Assembly (NCBI RefSeq): GCF_007827595.1
Contig: NZ_VISR01000007.1
Location: 246,084 to 310,083, forward strand
Source of the DNA: Streptomyces sp. BK340
GTDB lineage: Bacteria; Actinomycetota; Actinomycetes; Streptomycetales; Streptomycetaceae
Direction: 5' to 3'
Length of the DNA: 64,000 nucleotides
In this document: positions 1-8,170 of the stretch, piece by piece
How the letters are laid out: each line of letters starts with the position of its first letter
Position numbering within the stretch: the first letter of the stretch is position 1
Position numbers and translations under genes: made by a program
The notes under the pieces: generated by a model
Databases searched by the model: none
Told to the model about the DNA's origin: nothing
The model's input: the letters and a program-made list of their open reading frames with translations, nothing else

Positions 1-1165
1 GGGAGTCCAGGATCGCCGATTTGGTGGCGAAGCGATCGATCGGTGTGGTGGCGCTCAGCAGTTCGCTCGCTTCACCGGGCGTGACCTGACGGACGGAAGC
101 GCGGTTGCGGGCGCGTTCCCCGGCCGTGCCGATCGTGAGCAGCGGGTCGAGGACGGCACGCAGTTCCTGGACGGTGCCGTAGAACTGGCCGATGGCGTTG
201 ACGTTGGCGTTCGCATGGATCTGCGTCCTGGTCGTCCCGTTGGTCCCGATGCCCAGACGTAGATGGAAGCGCTTGTCGTTCGCGGTGTCCTGGGCGATGT
301 GCTGCGCGGCGGCGATCACCGGCAGCGCGGAGTCCAGACTCCAGCGGAGCTGGTAGAAGCCCACGGCGCCCTTGAACTGCTCGTACTGGAAGGTGAACGA
401 GGTGTGGACACCGAAGTTGTTGCCGGCTCCGCCGCGGCAGGCCCAGAACAGGTCGGAGTGCGTGTCCTTGCCGGCCTTGACCGTGCGTCCGTCGGCGAGC
501 ACGACGGTCGTGGCGACGAGCCGGTCGCACGTCAGGCCGAACATCTTGTCGCTGAAGCCGATGCCACCGCCGAGCACCAGCCCTGCGACCCCGACGCTGG
601 GGCAGCGACCGGTCGGCACGAACATGCCGTGGTCCTCCAACAGCGGATGCAGGTCGCCATTGGTGACGCCGGCCCCCACGGTGACGGTACCGGCGTCGTG
701 CACGACCTTCATCGGCCCGTAGACCCGAGAGCGGGCATCGCCCGGCGTCGGGGTGGTGACGATGCTCTTCATGCGGGCCATGTTCAGCAACAGGCCCGTG
801 GTGGTGGAATACCCGGCGTAGTTGTGTCCCAGCCCGGAGCGCGGTACGACGGGCAGCCCTACCGCGCGAGCCCAGCGGATCGCCTCGGACACGTCCCCGG
901 TGGTCGCGCAGGCGACGATTCCGGCAGACAGAACTCCGGCGTACCTGTGGTTGAACGGCACGGCCAGCGACACGTATTCGGAGCCGTACGGCCGGTAGAG
1001 GGTAGCGCCGGGGGACAGTGCGTCAGCCAACCGCTTCCAGTCCCGAGCGCCGACCGGCCCCACTGCCTCGGGTGCCGCCGACGCACTCTCCGGTGCGTGC
1101 AGCCCCAGCGCCCCACCGACGCCGCCCAGCACACCTGCTCGCAGCACGTCCCGCCTGTCGATCAC
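1..1165 (-). CDS. FAD-linked oxidoreductase, BBE-like, Tat-exported (partial, 3' end beyond window)
   Basis: Probable secreted flavin oxidase of the berberine-bridge-enzyme/PCMH FAD-binding family. Translation begins at a GTG preceded by GAGGGTAGG, giving an N-terminus MIDRRDVLRAGVLGG with the twin-arginine pattern and a hydrophobic stretch, so export by the Tat system is likely. The FAD-binding fold shows RSGLGHNYAGYS, where the His is the expected 8-alpha covalent FAD site, although one extra residue sits before it compared with the usual SGGH. It also shows GRCPSVGVAGLVLGGGIG, whose Cys is the usual second (6-S-cysteinyl) flavin attachment point, so bicovalent flavin is plausible. About 388 codons are visible and the frame is still open at base 1; the C-terminal BBE segment lies outside. 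The substrate cannot be predicted; relatives oxidise sugars, alkaloids or polyketides. Confidence 0.88.
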   Translation of the reverse strand, partial: MIDRRDVLRAGVLGGVGGALGLHAPESASAAPEAVGPVGARDWKRLADALSPGATLYRPYGSEYVSLAVPFNHRYAGVLSAGIVACATTGDVSEAIRWARAVGLPVVPRSGLGHNYAGYSTTTGLLLNMARMKSIVTTPTPGDARSRVYGPMKVVHDAGTVTVGAGVTNGDLHPLLEDHGMFVPTGRCPSVGVAGLVLGGGIGFSDKMFGLTCDRLVATTVVLADGRTVKAGKDTHSDLFWACRGGAGNNFGVHTSFTFQYEQFKGAVGFYQLRWSLDSALPVIAAAQHIAQDTANDKRFHLRLGIGTNGTTRTQIHANANVNAIGQFYGTVQELRAVLDPLLTIGTAGERARNRASVRQVTPGEASELLSATTPIDRFATKSAILDS

Positions 1166-1325
1166 AGCGACCTACCCTCACGCAGCGGCCGCAGGCTCCT
1201 CCTGCGATCCATCGGCCAGTTCACCGATGGTCGACCGGTGCCGTCCCCGTCGGCCGCGCACGCGCCAGACCCACCACGCGAAAGGACGAGAGACTCACCG
1301 CCAAACAGCTCAGACACACACGCAG

Positions 1326-1484
1326 GGGATGCAGGACCTGGTCTTCCGTCCGCACGCCTGTATCCCGAGGATGCGTGCCGCCTTCACCGATCTGGACGTG
1401 GTCGAGCTGCCACGTGCGCGGCACTTCATCCAGGAACACACACCGGATGCGATCACGTCGGCGATCGTGAGGCGATTCCCGTGA
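1326..1484 (+). pseudogene. Relic of an alpha/beta hydrolase (haloalkane dehalogenase-like C-terminus)
   Basis: The reading frame ending at 1484 encodes GMQDLVFRP, then FTDLDVVELPRARHFIQEH and a tail ending in AIVRRFP. This reads like the last 50 or so residues of haloalkane dehalogenase or epoxide hydrolase type proteins, with the catalytic-His strand (HFIQE) and the final helix. Upstream in the same frame the translation is basic and low in complexity and has no hydrolase features such as the nucleophile elbow. There is no complete gene, so I read this as the undeleted 3' remnant of a lost gene on the plus strand. The assignment rests on motif memory only. Confidence 0.5.
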
Positions 1485-1531
1485 GGACGATCGGCGAACG
1501 TCCGTCACCCGGGCCGCCGATCCGGCCGCAG

Positions 1532-1563
1532 GCGGGGGTGACGGCCGGGCCTGTCACCCCCGC
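1532..1563. terminator. Rho-independent-type hairpin downstream of the haloperoxidase gene
   Basis: An 11-bp perfect inverted repeat, GCGGGGGTGAC and its complement GTCACCCCCGC, flanks a 10-base loop. It lies 28 bp beyond the stop codon of the minus-strand haloperoxidase gene, the expected place for a GC-rich actinomycete terminator without a U-tract. Confidence 0.65.
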
Positions 1564-1590
1564 GCCCCAGGCGTGGGTCACGGTGTCGGT

Positions 1591-3069
1591 TCACTGCTGA
1601 TGCGGATGGCCCGATCGTGTCGGCAGCAGCGCGTTGGCGAACACGTAGTCGGCGACGTTGGTACCGATCCCCCTCCCGTCCTCGGCGTCCCAGCGGAAGT
1701 GCACGCCCAGCCAGAGTCGGCTGAACTCGCCCTCCTGGGCGACCTGGCTGAAGCTCTTCATCTGGCGGTACGCCTCGAGTGTGTGCGGGTCCTCGGAATG
1801 TGCGACGAACGAGACGTTGTCACGGCCGAAGAAGTGCTTCATCGCGGTTGCCCACGCGGCCGTGAAGTTGGCGTGCCCGGACGTCCAGGCGGGGAAGCAC
1901 GGGGTGAACGGTGCCCCTGAACGGTCCGAGCTGAGAGGCTCCCAGGTCGCGTTCGCGCCGCCCGTCGCCTGGATCGCGGACACCGGGCGCCACTCGTTGA
2001 TCGGGGAGTCGAACTTGCTGTCCCAGGCCGCGATCCCGGCGTCCGCCAACGACAGTGCCGACAGCGCGAACAAGTGGGTGGTCTCGTAAGTGTCGAGCTT
2101 GAACTTCTTGGCGACGATCCCGGTCAGTTCGAGCAGTTGCCCCGGGGGGTGGTAGGTGCCGTCGAGATCGTGGTCCCAGAACCAGCCGACGACGGTCTGA
2201 TCGTAGGTGCGCTCGGTGGAGTCGACGGCGCCGACCCGTCGCACCTCGTCGCGCTGGCTCGCGTACTCCGGGCTGGCCACCAGATCGGCGTAGGAAGTGA
2301 AGCCGCGCAGAGTGGGAGGCCGGAACTGCGAGCCGGAGCGGAGCACGAACGGCTTCACCTTGCCCCAGTTCGGGGTCACCGCGTCGCTCGGCTTCTTGCA
2401 GTCCGCTTCACCCGTCGGCCGCCAGGCCCCGGGTGTGGTGGTGTCACCGCTGTAGACCGCCGAGTTGTCCGAACCGTCGCCCGCCCGGGCTTTGTTGATC
2501 TGCCTCACCACGGGGTCGACCACCAGGCGGTCGAGGGGGTCGTAGGAGTGGGGGGAGCTGCCGGTCCGGGCCCTGTACTGGGCGTCGATGTACGCCTGGT
2601 CGCCCGGGTACAGCTGCGAGATGATCTTGTACGCCGTGCGGTCGATCAGCCGCTCCTCCTCGTCCTTGCCCGGCCGCGAGTGTTTGTCGGCGTACTTCAG
2701 CGGCCGGTTGAGGTACGGCTCGTACTTCAGGGTTCCGTACGTGTACTGGTAGGCGCTCTCCGCGTTGTAGATCGCCGCGAAGACCACCGCCCCGGACCTG
2801 GAGAGTTTGCCGGGCGAGGCGTCCCAGCCCCGCGCATTGCGGAATGTCTGGAGCAGGACCTTGTTCCAGTACTGCGTCGGATCGTCTTTGTGTCCTGTCG
2901 CGGCGGCGGCCTGTGGCGCACCGGCCGCCACCGGACTCAGCCCGGCGAGCAGGGCCCCGGCTACGGCGGCGGTCCACAGCCGTCCCGGGCGTCCGCCGAC
3001 ACGGGACTTCAAGCGCGGGAGCGCAGGCTTCGCGGCCGGCCGACGGCCGTGGTGGAGCTTGAGGGGCAC
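1591..3069 (-). CDS. Secreted vanadium-dependent haloperoxidase / PAP2-superfamily protein
   Basis: A 492-residue member of the vanadium haloperoxidase/PAP2 acid phosphatase family. Members bind vanadate or phosphate and either oxidise halides with peroxide or hydrolyse phosphate esters; which applies here cannot be told. The three anion-binding motifs are present: Lys352...Arg361-Pro (KFDSPINEWRP), Ser-Gly-His399 (WTSGHANF) and Ser-Arg451...His457...Asp461 (SRLWLGVHFRWD). I chose the GTG at 3069 because AAAGGA stands 5-6 bases before it; the longer in-frame start at 3141 has no such site. Residues 28-58 form a Sec-like signal (basic stretch, hydrophobic Ala/Leu core, APQAAAA), so the product is probably extracellular. 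It is monocistronic, with a terminator on its 3' side. The nearby haem peroxidase/dioxygenase suggests an oxidative chemistry neighbourhood, but no operon link is visible. Confidence 0.9.
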   Translation of the reverse strand: MPLKLHHGRRPAAKPALPRLKSRVGGRPGRLWTAAVAGALLAGLSPVAAGAPQAAAATGHKDDPTQYWNKVLLQTFRNARGWDASPGKLSRSGAVVFAAIYNAESAYQYTYGTLKYEPYLNRPLKYADKHSRPGKDEEERLIDRTAYKIISQLYPGDQAYIDAQYRARTGSSPHSYDPLDRLVVDPVVRQINKARAGDGSDNSAVYSGDTTTPGAWRPTGEADCKKPSDAVTPNWGKVKPFVLRSGSQFRPPTLRGFTSYADLVASPEYASQRDEVRRVGAVDSTERTYDQTVVGWFWDHDLDGTYHPPGQLLELTGIVAKKFKLDTYETTHLFALSALSLADAGIAAWDSKFDSPINEWRPVSAIQATGGANATWEPLSSDRSGAPFTPCFPAWTSGHANFTAAWATAMKHFFGRDNVSFVAHSEDPHTLEAYRQMKSFSQVAQEGEFSRLWLGVHFRWDAEDGRGIGTNVADYVFANALLPTRSGHPHQQ

Positions 3070-3292
3070 GGCATTCCTTTCGATGTCGCTGGTCAACAGC
3101 GGCAGCGTAATGTCGGATATGCCAGAGTCACTATCAACCACGCCGATATGTCGATGATCTTATATACGGCATGATTTAATCTGAAATGCCCATCCGGTCG
3201 CGATCGACGCGCAGCCGAGCTGCGATGACCCGCCATACCGTATGAATGTGCAGGTCAGGGGGCATGGGGTGGAACGTCGTAGTTCTGAGGCG
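3070..3292. promoter_or_regulatory. AT-rich upstream region of the haloperoxidase gene
   Basis: Between the haloperoxidase start (3069) and the stop of the next minus-strand gene (3293), bases 3105-3190 are markedly AT-rich for this genome. They contain TATATA-like and TTGATA-like hexamers reading toward the haloperoxidase. This is the best place for its promoter, but no pair of boxes has ideal spacing. The rest shows nothing recognisable. Confidence 0.35.
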
Positions 3293-4660
3293 TCAGGTGT
3301 CCCACCGCCGTGCGTGCTCCCTGTGCGCCTCGGTCAGGCCGTCCCGGAAGAATCGTTCGTAGTAACCGAGTTCGGGATGGTGCGTCTGGAGCCAGATGCC
3401 GGGCACCTGAATGGCGTCGACGTGTGCGGGGAACCGGCCGTGCGTGGCGTGGATGTACTCGCACACGTCGCGGGCGCACTCGATCACCCGCTGGTCGTAC
3501 TCCCGGGCCTCGGCGAGGTAGCGCTGCCCGTAGTCGTCGCGGTAGATGCCCGTGAAGAGGTCCTTGTCGTGATAGATGCCCTTCGGACCGAACTTCGCCT
3601 GGACGACCGCGTCCACGGCCTCCGACATCGACGCGTGGTACGGGGGACAGGCCGCTGTGATCAGCGGTTCGCCGTCGACGCTGAGCCCGACCGGATGGGA
3701 CCGTGCGGTCGCGAACCGGGGCAGCGGCAGCTGCCAGCGCGGGAGGTCCAGCGGGCGCCAGCGGGGGGTGACGAAGTCGAAGCCCAGCATCCGTCCGTAC
3801 CGGGCGGAGAACTTCGGGTCACCCAGCATGATCTGGGGGTTGATCGAGGCATGGATCCACGCGCCGAGTCCCATGGCGTCCGCGGTCAGCATGAGGTTCT
3901 GCAGCAGCAGCTCGGCCTCGATCTGGGTCCGCAGCGGGCCCAGCACACCCAGCGGAAGCTTGAGGTCCTTGTTCAGGAAGCCGTTGCGCACCCATGTGCG
4001 CACTCCGGCGGGGCGGTAGAAGTTGCGGTCGTCGACCAGCGTGGGCCGGGCCCCGTCCGGCTGGGTGAGCAGGTACATCAGGCCGTTGATGTACTGGTGC
4101 GAGAGGTCGACGACCGGCAGGAAGACGGTGCTGCCCGGCAGGTTGGACAGCACACGGTTGGAGTCCAGGTAGGCCGGGAAGTCGCGCATGCCCTCGGCGA
4201 CGTCCAGGCGGTGGTCCAGAACCCGCACCTTGGCCTGCCTGGCCCGCTCGACCAGTGCACCGGGCTCGAAGGAGGCGTCCGGGGACGGCGGCAGCTTGCG
4301 CAGATAGTAGGTGCCACTGTCGTTGATCATGAAGAAGTGGGTGCCCTGCGCGTTGTCGGGGCTGCCTGCCGTGCGGCCGGTCATGTTGAGGTTCGGTTTG
4401 GCCATGATGGGCTTGCCGTCGCGCGGATCCTCGAACGGCCGGTCCGGCATGGTGAGCCCGGTGCAGCCGGTGAGGGCGATCAGCACCGCCTCCTCCAGCT
4501 CACCGAGCGGTAGCGGTACGTCGGACGAGCTGTAGCTCATCGAGCCGGCAGGGACGGCCGCACCCCGGCCGACCCGGTGGGTGCGCCGTCGCCAGATGGT
4601 CTCCAGGAGCGGCCGCGCCAGCAGCGCTTCGAGCCCCCGATGGCGGGTGGACACCGTCAT
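3293..4660 (-). CDS. Nitroreductase-family-like protein
   Basis: A 455-residue protein resembling the FMN-dependent nitroreductase fold but longer than the usual 180-330 residues. Near the N-terminus is the arginine cluster RRRTHRV (about residues 22-28), comparable to the RRS-R motif that binds FMN phosphate. It is followed by PLGELEEAVLIALTGCTG, a typical first helix, and late in the protein by AELLLQNLMLTADAMGLGAW, which matches the family's 'A-A-GLG' helix. The extra C-terminal 130 residues are unassigned. The start at 4660 is favoured by AAGGAGAGG 8 bases upstream; an in-frame extension would translate the 18-bp tandem repeat as a PVPEAV-type repeat and is probably not used. The gene lies 91 bp downstream of the catalase-like/dioxygenase fusion gene on the same strand, so the two may be co-transcribed and the reductase may act on its product or supply electrons (inference). 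Confidence 0.65.
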   Translation of the reverse strand: MTVSTRHRGLEALLARPLLETIWRRRTHRVGRGAAVPAGSMSYSSSDVPLPLGELEEAVLIALTGCTGLTMPDRPFEDPRDGKPIMAKPNLNMTGRTAGSPDNAQGTHFFMINDSGTYYLRKLPPSPDASFEPGALVERARQAKVRVLDHRLDVAEGMRDFPAYLDSNRVLSNLPGSTVFLPVVDLSHQYINGLMYLLTQPDGARPTLVDDRNFYRPAGVRTWVRNGFLNKDLKLPLGVLGPLRTQIEAELLLQNLMLTADAMGLGAWIHASINPQIMLGDPKFSARYGRMLGFDFVTPRWRPLDLPRWQLPLPRFATARSHPVGLSVDGEPLITAACPPYHASMSEAVDAVVQAKFGPKGIYHDKDLFTGIYRDDYGQRYLAEAREYDQRVIECARDVCEYIHATHGRFPAHVDAIQVPGIWLQTHHPELGYYERFFRDGLTEAHREHARRWDT

Positions 4661-4678
4661 GGTCCGTCCTCTCCTTGC

Positions 4679-4750
4679 CTCAGGAACAGCCACTGCCTCA
4701 GGAACGGGCACTGCCCCAGGAACGGGCACCGCCTCTGGAACACCGTCTGA
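4679..4750. repeat. 18-bp tandem repeat between two co-directional genes
   Basis: Four head-to-tail 18-bp units: CTCAGGAACAGCCACTGC, CTCAGGAACGGGCACTGC, CCCAGGAACGGGCACCGC and a degenerate fourth (4733-4750). A further partial unit runs into the 3' end of the dioxygenase gene. The repeat fills the gap between that gene's stop and the ribosome-binding site of the nitroreductase-like gene. The unit length is a multiple of three, so an upstream extended start would still read in frame. Confidence 0.85.
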
Positions 4751-4751
4751 C

Positions 4752-7607
4752 TCAGGACTCCGTGCCGTGGGCACCGTTCGGCGGAGTCAGCACCGGCCGC
4801 CACGGTGCGAAGGCGCTCGCGTCGCGGGGCAGGAAGCTCGCCAGCTCCGGGCAGTGCCGCAGAATGACCTCGGTCATGCCGCTGTGCTCGATCCAGTCCA
4901 TGCCGAGCGGCGTGTAGAGCTCGGGGCGGTAGTCCACCGTGAGGAAACGGTCGCTCTGCAGCCTCCGGGACGCCATCAGGATGAAGACGCGGAAGGCCGT
5001 GTCGCTGAATCCGAATCCGGTCGGCGGGTTCTCCGCGAACAGCCCGACCATGGTGTCGATCTCGTCGACCGAGCGGTAGAGCTCCTTCAGCCGCGCCAGC
5101 GTCCCGGGCTCGGCCGTCAGGTCCTCGAAGCGGCGGATCCGCTCCTTGTGCAGGCCGGCCCGGAAGTCGTTGTAACGGGGCACACCGCGTCGCCGGGTCC
5201 GTACCAGGTCGACGACGGACAGGTCGATGATTTCCCCGTCCCGCTCGAAGTGCTGCAGCGCGCGGGGGAAGTTGTGCAGCGTGATCGCACCGGGATGGGC
5301 GATGCCGAACGAGTACAGCGAGTCCGGCAGGCCGGTCTTGCGGATGAGTGGCTCGGCCGCGGCGCCCTGCACGTCGTCGAAGGCGAGGATGTCCAGCCGC
5401 CGTCCGATGCGGTGGTCGCAGATCTCGAAGTCGTCCGGGATCAGCGGATGCATCCGGTAGACGGTGACGAAGTCCTCGGTGAGGGAGTAGGGCGCGCCGT
5501 GGTGGTCGGGCACGGTCTCGGGGATACCGGTCAGCGAGTGCGCCTCGAAGAGCCACAGCCCCAGCCGTTCCAGCCACTTCGCGGGCGGGCCCTGCCAGTT
5601 GGTCTTCAGCGCGATGTCGATCGCCTCGGTGGCGAGGATCGCCGGTGTCCACTCCACCGTGTGGATCTTGGCGATGAGCGCGGACACGACGAGCCGTGCC
5701 GTGTGGTAGACGCGCTCCTCGTCCATGCGCGGATACTCGCGACGCAGCGCCGCGCACACCGCGTTGTGCTCCCTGGCGAAGAGGGTGTGCATCAGGCTGA
5801 GGCCCAGCCACCAGTTCTCGCGGACCCCGGTCAGCGGGATGCCGTTCGGGCCGAGCGGCAGATGTCCGTCCTCCAGGCGCAGGCCCGCGCCGCCGTCGGT
5901 GTCGCGCAGGGAGCGGGCGGCCTTCTCGTCGCCGCCGTAGAGCTCCGAGCCGTCCCACCAGTGGGAGGCCGAGTCGGCGAAGTGGACCGGCGCGCCGTCG
6001 CCTGTCATCGACACGTTCTCGGCGAAGCGCATCATGTGTTCCGCGGGACCGCCCGGGGTGTTGTGCCATTCGACGTCCGGCGGGAGCGGTACCTCCACGC
6101 TGGAGGTACCCGTCGGGTAGCGACTGTGGTTGACCCAGTCGTGCACCTGGAACTGGATCCAGGCGGCGGCGAGCAGGTTCAGGGACCGGGCGGGCAGGAA
6201 CGTGTCGCGGTGCAGCAGCAGCCTGCTGACCTCGTACGGGCTGGGCTCGTCGAACAGGTCCGGGCGCAGCACCGGTGGCATGTTGCGGCCGAAGGCCGCG
6301 CCCACGGCTCCCATCGCGGGTGCGGACAGGTCGTTGAACGTGCCGTCGTAACTGCGGGCGACCCGCAGCGACTCGTCGATCGGGGGCGGCACCGGGACGG
6401 GCCGCGGCGGTGCCTCGTGGTGATCCGTGTCGATGAGGTTCTTCGTACGCAACGTCTTGCGCAGGAAGACGAGGTTGAGCAGGCCGGCCGGCAACGGCAG
6501 CCGGTACCAGGGCACCCGCCGGTTGAGGACGCGGAAGGCGGCACCGACGGGAGCGCTCAACAGCTTGTTGCGCCGGGGCTCGTCGGTGGTGAAGCGGTAG
6601 CCCAGCCGCTGCGAGCTGCTCGCCTGGTAGGCGGCCTTGCGGGCACGGTTGAGATTGCCCAGCGGACGGAACTCCTCCGTGGTGTGCCAGGGATTGAACG
6701 CCAGCTCCTCGATCCGGCGCGCGGCCGTGCGAGCCTCGGCGCCGGCCACGTCCTGGCGGGGGACGGTCAGGGTGGCCACGGGCAGCGCGGGTGCGATGTC
6801 CTCCCGCCATTCCACCGAGCCGTCCTCGACGGGGGTGATCGCCTCGTTGACATACCGCTGTACGAGCAGTTCGAAGGCGATGTCGCCGCGGGCCAGGCGC
6901 TGCGCGAGCTCGCGGCTCAGTTGGTCCGGGTCGGCGCTGGGTGGTGCGGGCGCGTCGGGTGCGCCCCGCACGGGGCGCAACTGGTAGCGCACCGGCCCGG
7001 CCTCGCCCCACAGGATGGCGCCGCGGCTCCAGTACGTCTCCAGGGCCGGGCTGCGCACATCGCCGCGCGCTCCGGCCCGCACGTTTCGGCGCATCCGGGC
7101 GGCGGTGGACCAGCCGACGGCGAAGGGCAACTTGACGAACAGTGCGAACGCCTTCTGTGGGCGGGTGCGGGCGCCCGCCATCGTTCTGGCGAACGCCACG
7201 AACTCACGGGCGTTGCGGGCGTGGGACACCGGAAAGTTCGTCATGAGAAGGTCGTGCGTGCCGTCGGATGCCTCGACGCGGAGCGCCGCGCCGCGCATGT
7301 CGGGCAGGGAGTCGGCCTGCGGGGCGCCACTGGCGTTGGACAGCCGGACGGTGACCGGGTACTCGGCACCGGGCCGGACGAAGCCGGTCTGCAGATCGGG
7401 CGGCACCTGGTCGTGGATTCTCAGCCGGGCGTTCTCCACACCGAGCACCGGCTTCGCATGGAAGGTCCTGGCGAAGGACGCCGCCCCGCTGGACTTCCTG
7501 TTCCGCACCTGGACACGCATCAGTTCCTTGGCGAGTTCCTCGAAGACCAGCCGCTCGGCCTCCGCGCTGCCGCCCTCGTACCGCTCGTACTGTTCTGCGT
7601 TGCTCAT
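4752..7607 (-). CDS. Catalase-like domain fused to a cyclooxygenase/alpha-dioxygenase-type haem domain
   Basis: A 951-residue two-haem-domain protein. Residues 1-335 resemble small catalase-related haemoproteins: His50 in ARTFHAKPVLG, Asn132 in SHARNAREF and Tyr327 in the RARKAAYQAS helix correspond to the distal His, distal Asn and axial Tyr. Residues about 400-930 belong to the animal haem peroxidase superfamily, closest to bacterial/plant fatty-acid alpha-dioxygenases: distal His489 in FQVHDWVNHS, GSELYGG, LFAREHNAV, HTVEWTPAIL, and Tyr717-Arg-Met-His720. That Y-x-x-H spacing equals the radical Tyr385 and axial His388 of cyclooxygenase. No signal peptide or anchor is visible, so it is likely cytoplasmic. 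By analogy with coral allene oxide synthase-lipoxygenase fusions, the second domain may make a lipid hydroperoxide that the first converts (inference). The start ATG overlaps a four-codon ATG frame; GGAAAGG lies 12 bases upstream. Confidence 0.85.
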   Translation of the reverse strand: MSNAEQYERYEGGSAEAERLVFEELAKELMRVQVRNRKSSGAASFARTFHAKPVLGVENARLRIHDQVPPDLQTGFVRPGAEYPVTVRLSNASGAPQADSLPDMRGAALRVEASDGTHDLLMTNFPVSHARNAREFVAFARTMAGARTRPQKAFALFVKLPFAVGWSTAARMRRNVRAGARGDVRSPALETYWSRGAILWGEAGPVRYQLRPVRGAPDAPAPPSADPDQLSRELAQRLARGDIAFELLVQRYVNEAITPVEDGSVEWREDIAPALPVATLTVPRQDVAGAEARTAARRIEELAFNPWHTTEEFRPLGNLNRARKAAYQASSSQRLGYRFTTDEPRRNKLLSAPVGAAFRVLNRRVPWYRLPLPAGLLNLVFLRKTLRTKNLIDTDHHEAPPRPVPVPPPIDESLRVARSYDGTFNDLSAPAMGAVGAAFGRNMPPVLRPDLFDEPSPYEVSRLLLHRDTFLPARSLNLLAAAWIQFQVHDWVNHSRYPTGTSSVEVPLPPDVEWHNTPGGPAEHMMRFAENVSMTGDGAPVHFADSASHWWDGSELYGGDEKAARSLRDTDGGAGLRLEDGHLPLGPNGIPLTGVRENWWLGLSLMHTLFAREHNAVCAALRREYPRMDEERVYHTARLVVSALIAKIHTVEWTPAILATEAIDIALKTNWQGPPAKWLERLGLWLFEAHSLTGIPETVPDHHGAPYSLTEDFVTVYRMHPLIPDDFEICDHRIGRRLDILAFDDVQGAAAEPLIRKTGLPDSLYSFGIAHPGAITLHNFPRALQHFERDGEIIDLSVVDLVRTRRRGVPRYNDFRAGLHKERIRRFEDLTAEPGTLARLKELYRSVDEIDTMVGLFAENPPTGFGFSDTAFRVFILMASRRLQSDRFLTVDYRPELYTPLGMDWIEHSGMTEVILRHCPELASFLPRDASAFAPWRPVLTPPNGAHGTES

Positions 7608-8170
7608 GGTTGCGCCATGCCTTTCCTACGCAGGTTCGCGCCACCGCCCGCGCGTCCCGCCGCGGACGCCGTGACCTGCCGGAGACCGCCGTCGCGGGCG
7701 TTGCTGATGATGCGTCGGGCATCGCGTCGGCCGGATCTCGATGGCCGCGTCGATGCAGTCGGCCGCGCCGCAGCGCCGTCGGCGGATGCCGGTCTCCGTC
7801 ATACGGGATCCTCCATCCTCCGGCGGGGGTGGAGCGGCACGGAGCCTCCGGTCGAGGAGGGGCAGCCGGCGGGTCTCCTCACCGCCGGGCCACTCGACCA
7901 TGTTCGCGCAACCCGGCGCCGCTCGCATTTCGCGACGGCCCCCGCACGCGCGGCGTGTGGCAGGAAGTGCCAGGCCGACGGCGGCTGTGGCCGTGGGACC
8001 GGATGCCTGCGCGGCAACCCTGTTCTACGCTGACGGAAGAGGGATGTGCGCCCGTGTGCCCACGGGTGACCCCGCACAGTGGTGACTCGCCGAGGCGCGG
8101 GTACCACGAGCTCCAGCTGAGCGGCGCGCGAGAACTCCGCCGTCGACCGCCAGTACGGAGGAGAAGAACC
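7608..8170. other. Divergent intergenic region
   Basis: A 563-bp region between the minus-strand dioxygenase gene and the plus-strand thiamine-diphosphate enzyme. Apart from the possible small frame at 7626-7802 it holds no gene I can support. It must carry promoters for both directions. A short hairpin (CCCGTG, four bases, CACGGG) lies at about 8051-8066. GGAGGAG for the downstream gene is at 8158-8164. Confidence 0.45.
7626..7802 (-). CDS. Possible small basic leader protein (58 codons)
   Basis: An ATG with a strong GGAGGA site 6-7 bases upstream opens a 58-codon frame rich in Arg, including RRRR, two Cys near the start and HHQQRPRRRS. Its TAG stop abuts the AGGAAAGG that serves the dioxygenase fusion gene, which starts 18 bp further on, so translation could be coupled. 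No family is recognised and the composition is suspicious, so this may be only untranslated leader. Confidence 0.25.
   Translation of the reverse strand: MTETGIRRRRCGAADCIDAAIEIRPTRCPTHHQQRPRRRSPAGHGVRGGTRGRWREPA

Larger units (their letters stand above)
1166..1590. other. Intergenic stretch, degenerate
   Basis: This 425-bp stretch separates the flavin oxidase start from the haloperoxidase stop. It holds only the hydrolase relic (1326-1484) and the hairpin (1532-1563). Short open frames on both strands have no convincing start or family signature. The bases just right of 1165 contain the GAGGGT ribosome-binding site of the oxidase; I see no clear promoter. Confidence 0.5.

Noticed and set aside
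2074..3174. Plus-strand open frame over the haloperoxidase gene
   Set aside because: The minus strand carries all three haloperoxidase/PAP2 motifs and a signal peptide; the plus-strand frame is a shadow.
4581..8033. Open frame of 1150 codons on the plus strand
   Set aside because: It lies antisense to the catalase-like/dioxygenase gene, whose conserved motifs fix the coding strand. Its translation is Arg/Gly/Val-rich and has no motifs.
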